From Ruminococcus flavefaciens MA2007 (lineage in GTDB: Bacteria; Bacillota; Clostridia; Oscillospirales; Ruminococcaceae): 64,000 nucleotides of DNA. The position numbers and the translations under genes were made by a program. Location of the stretch: NCBI RefSeq assembly GCF_000621845.1, contig NZ_JHXF01000015.1, forward strand, positions 1-64,000, read 5' to 3'. Below, in pieces: positions 59,486 to 64,000 of the stretch; within the stretch, counting starts at the first letter, position 1; the number at the start of each line of letters is the position of its first letter. A model generated the notes under the pieces. That model worked only from the letters and a program-made list of their open reading frames with translations, made no database searches and was not told the DNA's origin.

Positions 59486-59879
59486 CATATCATGGGATAA
59501 TGAAGACCTAGGTCTCAGTTTTGAAAAAGCATATGGAAGGATAACCATATTCAAAACAACGATAGAAGCCTTAGGTTATCCAGCGAATTTCCGCTTCCTA
59601 TTTGATGAGGATCATAAACAGTTTGCTATAGAGAGCTGCAGTTATGATGCCTGTGGATCTCATACGTTAGCAGAGATAATACCTGATGAAACATATCAGC
59701 TAAAGAGTATGGATCTGGTACAGTTTATATATCATGCTTGTGACTGGGATGAAAACTACACGTATAGAATCAAAGGGATAATAGTACCTATACGTAATAT
59801 GGTGATATTTGACCTATCACAAGCAATAAAGTCGAAGGACCTGCGTGAACTCAAGATGATGGAAAAAGCAGGCTCATAA
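59478..59879 (+). CDS. Recombinase-associated protein, domain copy 3
   Basis: A 133-aa protein overlapping the previous gene by 8 bp. It is almost only the shared domain: FLFDEDHKQFAIESCSYDAC, LVQFIYHACDWDENYTYRIK and MVIFDLSQAIKS. Weaker similarity than copy 2, but the order of blocks is the same. Last gene before the element boundary region. No other family recognised. Confidence 0.6.
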   Translation: MNNISWDNEDLGLSFEKAYGRITIFKTTIEALGYPANFRFLFDEDHKQFAIESCSYDACGSHTLAEIIPDETYQLKSMDLVQFIYHACDWDENYTYRIKGIIVPIRNMVIFDLSQAIKSKDLRELKMMEKAGS

Positions 59880-59928
59880 TACTATTATAAATAGTATATC
59901 ATACTTATAAACAAAAATAAAGTCAAAA

Positions 59929-59976
59929 AAGCGTAAAAAAGCCTTCTACAGGTGCGTAGATTGCTCTTTTACGCTT
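59929..59976. terminator. Hairpin after the recombinase 3 operon
   Basis: AAGCGTAAAA (59929-59938) and TTTTACGCTT (59967-59976). The gap 59880-60268 contains no gene; a TATAAT near 60218 probably belongs to the dead IS66 transposase. The right junction of the mobile element may lie here, but no attachment site can be named. Confidence 0.55.
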
Positions 59977-60268
59977 AACTTATATTTTTTAAAAGAACAT
60001 ATGTTCTATACCAAGTGTTTACCCTTCTTAAAAAGTTGGCACAAGTAGATGCTATGGCTTATGCAGGGATTATCTATAGATCAGCCCAAAGCAATAAAAA
60101 AGCTTGAAGGCGGCGTTGATATATGCTGAGTTTTGCACAGCGGATATGCACATAAATGTGGAAGATATTTCTCAATTGAAATACGCTCTTTTCCTTGAAA
60201 AATCGGGCGATTTGTGATATAATCTAAGTATCATAAATCACCTAATACAAGGAAAGGAGCGTATCATT

Positions 60269-61354
60269 ATGAATTATGCTGAGCTGAAAAAAGCATATGA
60301 TCTGGTAATACAGAAATGCTCCGCCCTTGAAAAAAAGTTGATGAATTAAAGAAATCCAATGAGGATAAAGACCTCCGTATCGAACATCTGACCGAGCTTG
60401 TTGTGAAGCGCAATAAGATGCTGTTCGGACAAAAGAGTGAGAAATCGAAATTTATCAACGATGGACAGCTTGCTTTTGATGGAGTTTTCAATGAAGCCGA
60501 AGCAGAAGCTGATACTTCTGCTCCTGAGCCTACAGCTGAAACAATTGCTCCGAAATCTAAGAAAACAGGACAGCATCGTGGCAGAAAAGAGATAAGAGCT
60601 GACCTTGAAATTAAAAAAATAGTATATGAACTTCCGCAGGAACAGCCGATATGTGAAGTGTGCGGAGGATCTCTGACCGAATATGCAGAGGAATACATTA
60701 CTACAAGACTTGCCGTAACACCAGAAAAGGTGTATAAAATCGAGTATTACCGCAAGGTCTACAATTGCGTAAACTGCGATAAAAACGGTACAAAGGCTAA
60801 TATTATCGCAGCTGAAAACAAAACTCCTGTCTGTATTATCAAAAAAGGGCTTCCTGACGCAAGCCTTGTTGCAGGTATTATGCAGAGAAAATATCAGCTT
60901 GGAGAACCGCTTTACCGTCAGGAGCAGTATTGGAAGCTGAGAGGTATCTATCTGAACCGAACATCACTGGCTAAGACCGAGCAAAGGCTCTGCCCTTGGC
61001 ACGGCGGTTACTTATGCCTTAAAGCAGAAAGGAAAACTGTATCTGTTCCTGAGCAATCCTAAAGTCGAAATGACCAATAATCTTGCTGAGCGAACAGTAA
61101 AGCCCTATGTTATCAACCGTAAAAACTTCCTGTTCAGCGATACCGAGAATGGTGCTGCTGCAAGTGCAGCAGTAATGAGTATCATAGAAACGGCTAAGAG
61201 AAATACCCTCGATGTCTACGGTTATCTGCTCTATCTTCTGACAATTCTGCCAGAATTGGGCAATGATCCTACAGAAACACAGCTCGAAGCTGTCATGCCT
61301 TGGAGTATGACTTTGCCTGCATATTGCAGGCAGATGTATAGTGAGATACATTAA
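60269..61354 (+). pseudogene. Broken IS66-family transposase
   Basis: Starts MNYAELKKAYDLVIQKCSAL. A one-base loss in a run of A near 60330 stops the frame; the correct continuation (VDELKKSNEDKDLRIEHLTE) is in another frame. The middle is intact to SLAKTEQRLCPWHGGY (about 61010). Most of the DDE core is deleted, and the end resumes as SNPKVEMTNNLAERTVKPYV, the usual IS66 TnpC C-terminus. The zinc-finger part (CEVCGGSL) is visible. It cannot be active. Confidence 0.88.
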
Positions 61355-61434
61355 AAAAATATGTCATTCAAAAATATAATCTTTTATTGTAAAACAATTA
61401 AATTACTTAAAACAGTGATATTTGGCGCTTTCGA

Positions 61435-61466
61435 AAAGGCACTTCCGATTACTCGGAAGTGCCTTT
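61435..61466. terminator. Terminator of the solute-binding protein gene
   Basis: AAAGGCACTTCCG (61435-61447) and CGGAAGTGCCTTT (61454-61466), a perfect 13-bp stem with TTTTCG on the minus-strand side, 15 bp after the stop. Confidence 0.85.
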
Positions 61467-61481
61467 AAACAGCGATCAATG

Positions 61482-62741
61482 TCAGAAGTACTCCTTCTTC
61501 GCCTTTTCAACGAAAGAAGAAGCTGCACTGTCAAGATCGGTCTTATCATAGATATAATCAGTTGCAGCCGCAAAGAAATCGTCTATCAGCTTGCCGTTTT
61601 CCAGAACAGGTGACAGCTGCGGAAGGGTATGCTCTGCCATTTTCTCCGAAGCCTCAAACTGTATGCCCTGAAGCATTCCCTGCTCATTGAGTACCTCTCT
61701 TGCAGAGGCACTTAGCGGGATGCCCTTTTCAATGCCCTGAAGCTCAGCCATTTCTCTGCTGTTGAGCAGAAAATCAAGGAGCATTCCTGCTTCGGCAGGA
61801 CGGTCAGTGTTCTTGCTGACAGCGTACATGGTGGCAGGCTTTGCATACCAGCCCTCGCCTGTATTGTTTCCGCTGATCGTGGTCTGGTCTGCAACTACTA
61901 TCTCTCTTTCTTTGCTGACAGCTTCGCCGAAATAGCTTTCAGCGTCGCTTACCCATGCAACAGAACCTGCGTAATTTTCGTTATCCAGCTTTATACGCTC
62001 ATAATGCTCAACAAGGGGCATTACCTTACTGTCCACAAGCTTTTTGTAGAAATCCATCATTACTGCAAAATCTTTTTCAGTAAAGTTAAGACTTCCGTTC
62101 TGATCAAGGATACTTTTGCCCTGTGCCTGTTCTGCATATGAAATGAGATACAGCCACATTGACTTGCTTGAAGCACTGAGCGGATAGATATTTGCAGACT
62201 TCATCGCATCTGCTGCTCTGAACAGGTCGTCCCATGTTTGGGGTACATCTGCCCCGTATCTGTCATATAAGGTCTTGTTGATATATACCGTCTCGGAATT
62301 CATAGCTATGGGAAGGGCATTGAGAACGCCGTTTCTCGTGCCGTAGCTCAGCTGTTCTTCAGTGAAATTCGATAGAGCAATATACTTTGAAAGAGCGTTG
62401 AGATCATAATATCCCATACCATCAGCTGAATAATCCGTGAGCCAGCCGTAGTTTATCTGCATAACATCGGCTTCTGTATCCGACGCCATCCAAATCTTAT
62501 TTCTTTTTTCATAGCCTGACCATTCGGAATAGCTGCACTTGACTCTTATTTCAGGGTGCAGCTCCTCGAACAATTCCACAGCTTTAAGGGTATATCTGTT
62601 TCTTGCGTCATTTCCCCACCATGAAAACTCTATTTCAACCTGTGTTTTCTGACTCGACATAGTAGTCTTTTCAGAGCAGCCTGCGGAGAATATCATTGCA
62701 GCACAAAGCATAAGTGCTGTTGTTCTTCTGAATATCTTCAT
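61482..62741 (-). CDS. Extracellular sugar-binding lipoprotein (ABC transporter)
   Basis: A 419-aa solute-binding protein, family 1 type. The lipobox ends at Cys in CAAMIFSAGC (about residues 13-22). EIEFSWWGNDARNRYTLKAV, LFEELHPEIRVKCSYSEWSG, ADVMQINYGWLTDYS, ALPIAMNSETVYINKTLYDR and GKGIP-like GIEKGIPLSA follow. It captures sugars or oligosaccharides for an ABC importer not in the window. GGAGG nine bases upstream favours 62741 over 62747. 18 bp after the sensor gene, so probably one operon. This is ordinary chromosome. Confidence 0.9.
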   Translation of the reverse strand: MKIFRRTTALMLCAAMIFSAGCSEKTTMSSQKTQVEIEFSWWGNDARNRYTLKAVELFEELHPEIRVKCSYSEWSGYEKRNKIWMASDTEADVMQINYGWLTDYSADGMGYYDLNALSKYIALSNFTEEQLSYGTRNGVLNALPIAMNSETVYINKTLYDRYGADVPQTWDDLFRAADAMKSANIYPLSASSKSMWLYLISYAEQAQGKSILDQNGSLNFTEKDFAVMMDFYKKLVDSKVMPLVEHYERIKLDNENYAGSVAWVSDAESYFGEAVSKEREIVVADQTTISGNNTGEGWYAKPATMYAVSKNTDRPAEAGMLLDFLLNSREMAELQGIEKGIPLSASAREVLNEQGMLQGIQFEASEKMAEHTLPQLSPVLENGKLIDDFFAAATDYIYDKTDLDSAASSFVEKAKKEYF

Positions 62742-62759
62742 AAACATTGCCCTCCGTTC

Positions 62760-64000
62760 TCACATCACACTTGATACATTGTGACCGTTTTTTACGGAAG
62801 CACAAAGTGCAGCATATGCTTTATAGTAGGTCTCGCGGAAATCACCTTTGCCAAAAGCAGCGGCGGAATCCGCAGTAAGCTCAAGGAGTCCCATAGTGCT
62901 TGTGTATTCCGACTCTCTGAACTTGTTGCAGACATCTTTTGCTCTGCTCTCGGAATCAGAACGGAAGGTCTCTTCGTCTTTTTCATTGTTTTTCAGCAGT
63001 ACAGAGAATGAGTTCTCGCCGATCCTTCCGATACATTCAGCGTCGCTGAATACCTCTTTCAATATGGTTATCATTTTACCCTTCTGCTTTTCGGGGAACG
63101 TCGGATAGAATTTTTCGATTATGTCATCAAAGTTATTAATGGCAACGAGCACAACTCCATAGCAATGATTAGGATTCTTCTTCATAAGGTTATCAGCCTT
63201 GTCGCGGAAAAATCTTCTTCCCAATATATTCTCGAATCCATCCTCGCTTATCTCATCTGACAGACCAGAGGTAACTGTACCAATAGGATCCGCCATACGT
63301 CTTACGAAAAGCGCACCTGCACAGACTGCTATCAGCGCTACCAGACCTGCAAAGAGATAGATATATTTTCTTATATCTATTGCTTCCCTGAGAATGACCT
63401 TTGTAGGTATGGAGCATATTATATACCAGTCGTCGTTTATGGTATTTAAGGTAGAAAGGTTCTCACGTCCGTTTATGACTACCATGTCCTTGTTCCTGAT
63501 ATCATCAAGGAGCTTGTCAGGGATAACTGAACCGCTGCTGTCGCCCTTTACAGATGAGTATATCATTTTGTAATTTCTGTCCGTCAGACGTATCTCCATA
63601 TCACTGAGATTCTCGGGATTCTCAAAGACGGAATCAAGCTCAGCGGTGTAAAACGAGATAAGAAAGATAATATTGTCGTTCATCTGTTTTACATAGTAGA
63701 TACGCTCATAGTCGTCGTTATAGCCGGTGAACCAGCCGTCGTGAGTACGGCGTCGGGTGATCATTGTGGAAAGCTCAGAGTAAAGCTTGTCGCCGAAAAG
63801 CTTTATAGTACCGTTTGAAACCTTTCCTATCGTTTTGTTGTTTGCATAAACGATGCCATAGTCAACGAAATTCTCCATAAGACACAGACTGCTGAGATCT
63901 GATGCAATCTGCTTTTCTATATTTATGGATTCGTATTCATCGTTTTCAGGTGCGGAAGCATCGTAGCTGTAGGCATTATCCACCGAATAAGCCAGAGTTC
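62760..64000 (-). CDS. Membrane sensor with degenerate GGDEF-like domain (5' end outside window)
   Basis: At least 413 residues, open to the window edge; a GTG at 63983 is internal. An extracellular Cache-type sensor (GWFTGYNDDYERIYYVKQMN, IFLISFYTAEL, WYIICSIPTKVILREAID) is followed by a membrane segment (YIYLFAGLVALIAVCAGALF). A cytoplasmic domain resembles GGDEF (VVLVAINNFDDIIEKFYP, CIGRIGENSFSVLL), but GGDEF is GENSF, so cyclase activity is unlikely. Probably senses the sugar bound by, or related to, the neighbouring lipoprotein. Confidence 0.78.
   Translation of the reverse strand, partial: TLAYSVDNAYSYDASAPENDEYESINIEKQIASDLSSLCLMENFVDYGIVYANNKTIGKVSNGTIKLFGDKLYSELSTMITRRRTHDGWFTGYNDDYERIYYVKQMNDNIIFLISFYTAELDSVFENPENLSDMEIRLTDRNYKMIYSSVKGDSSGSVIPDKLLDDIRNKDMVVINGRENLSTLNTINDDWYIICSIPTKVILREAIDIRKYIYLFAGLVALIAVCAGALFVRRMADPIGTVTSGLSDEISEDGFENILGRRFFRDKADNLMKKNPNHCYGVVLVAINNFDDIIEKFYPTFPEKQKGKMITILKEVFSDAECIGRIGENSFSVLLKNNEKDEETFRSDSESRAKDVCNKFRESEYTSTMGLLELTADSAAAFGKGDFRETYYKAYAALCASVKNGHNVSSVM

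Noticed and set aside
59880..60268. Possible right attachment site of the element
   Set aside because: Serine recombinases use very short cores; without an empty site or the left junction no repeat can be assigned.
1..64000. tRNA genes, rRNA, CRISPR arrays
   Set aside because: I saw no cloverleaf-like sequence with CCA-type ends and no regularly spaced repeat-spacer array. The only short tandem arrays are the iterons and collagen codons.

Overview
The window looks like a chromosomal segment of a Ruminococcus-like Bacillota (Oscillospiraceae), carrying a complete-looking temperate siphophage (HK97-type head, P27-type terminase) plus accessory mobile DNA. The assignment rests on moderate GC, AGGAGG-type ribosome sites, a lipoprotein sugar-binding protein, and gene families typical of gut and rumen clostridia. 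I ran no database search; family names come from recognising motifs and gene order.

Layout. 1-306: right end of an IS3-family element that cuts a small gene. 226-4499 (minus): SOS-like operon with an S24/XRE repressor, an Abi-like protein, a 96-aa protein, a Y-family polymerase and a YolD-like protein. 4876-6825 (plus): ImmA/IrrE-type metalloprotease, the expected partner of the repressor. 7103-8719 (minus): secreted peptidoglycan-binding/ricin-lectin protein. 8720-9402: control region with dyad operators and a long structured leader RNA. 9403-16826: replication genes (Gp157, RecA-like ATPase, helicase, VRR-NUC, DUF669, primase-helicase, DUF1492-like regulator). 17297-27492: HNH, terminase subunits and a ParB-methyltransferase, split by about 6 kb of accessory genes. 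28543-34698: portal, protease, capsid, connectors, tail tube and tail chaperones with a probable -1 frameshift. 37896-48063: tape measure, Dit, Gp37-like protein, two fibre proteins, holin and amidase. 48207-52672: an accessory protein and two large serine recombinases. 52821-59879: AAA/PD-(D/E)XK protein, iterons and palindromic repeats, an XRE regulator, a RepA-like ATPase, a third serine recombinase and two accessory proteins. 60269-61354: dead IS66 transposase. 61482-64000: chromosomal solute-binding lipoprotein and sensor protein.

The striking feature is cargo. Nearly every gap between late phage genes holds an accessory gene with its own consensus promoter (-35, a 17 or 18 bp spacer, -10), often opposite to the late operon. 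Four cassettes (16.9, 35.6, 37.4 and 41.4 kb) carry a shared inverted repeat (AAATCGGAATT type) in the leader and after the stop codon. Three cassettes are stacked between the tail chaperone and the tape measure, separated by duplicated fragments of those two genes.

A second promoter family (TTGATA-like, 17 bp, TAATAT, with GTTCAGAG next to the -10) occurs five times. It precedes a virulence-related protein, an amidoligase, a gamma-glutamylcyclotransferase, a DUF3846 protein, and the operon with recombinases 1 and 2. Three proteins under these promoters share a C-terminal motif, which suggests one regulon tying a possible peptide-modification module to recombination.

A third novelty candidate is the 56.9-59.9 kb module. 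The C-terminal region of the third recombinase and the two proteins after it appear to share one domain, so the module encodes it three times.
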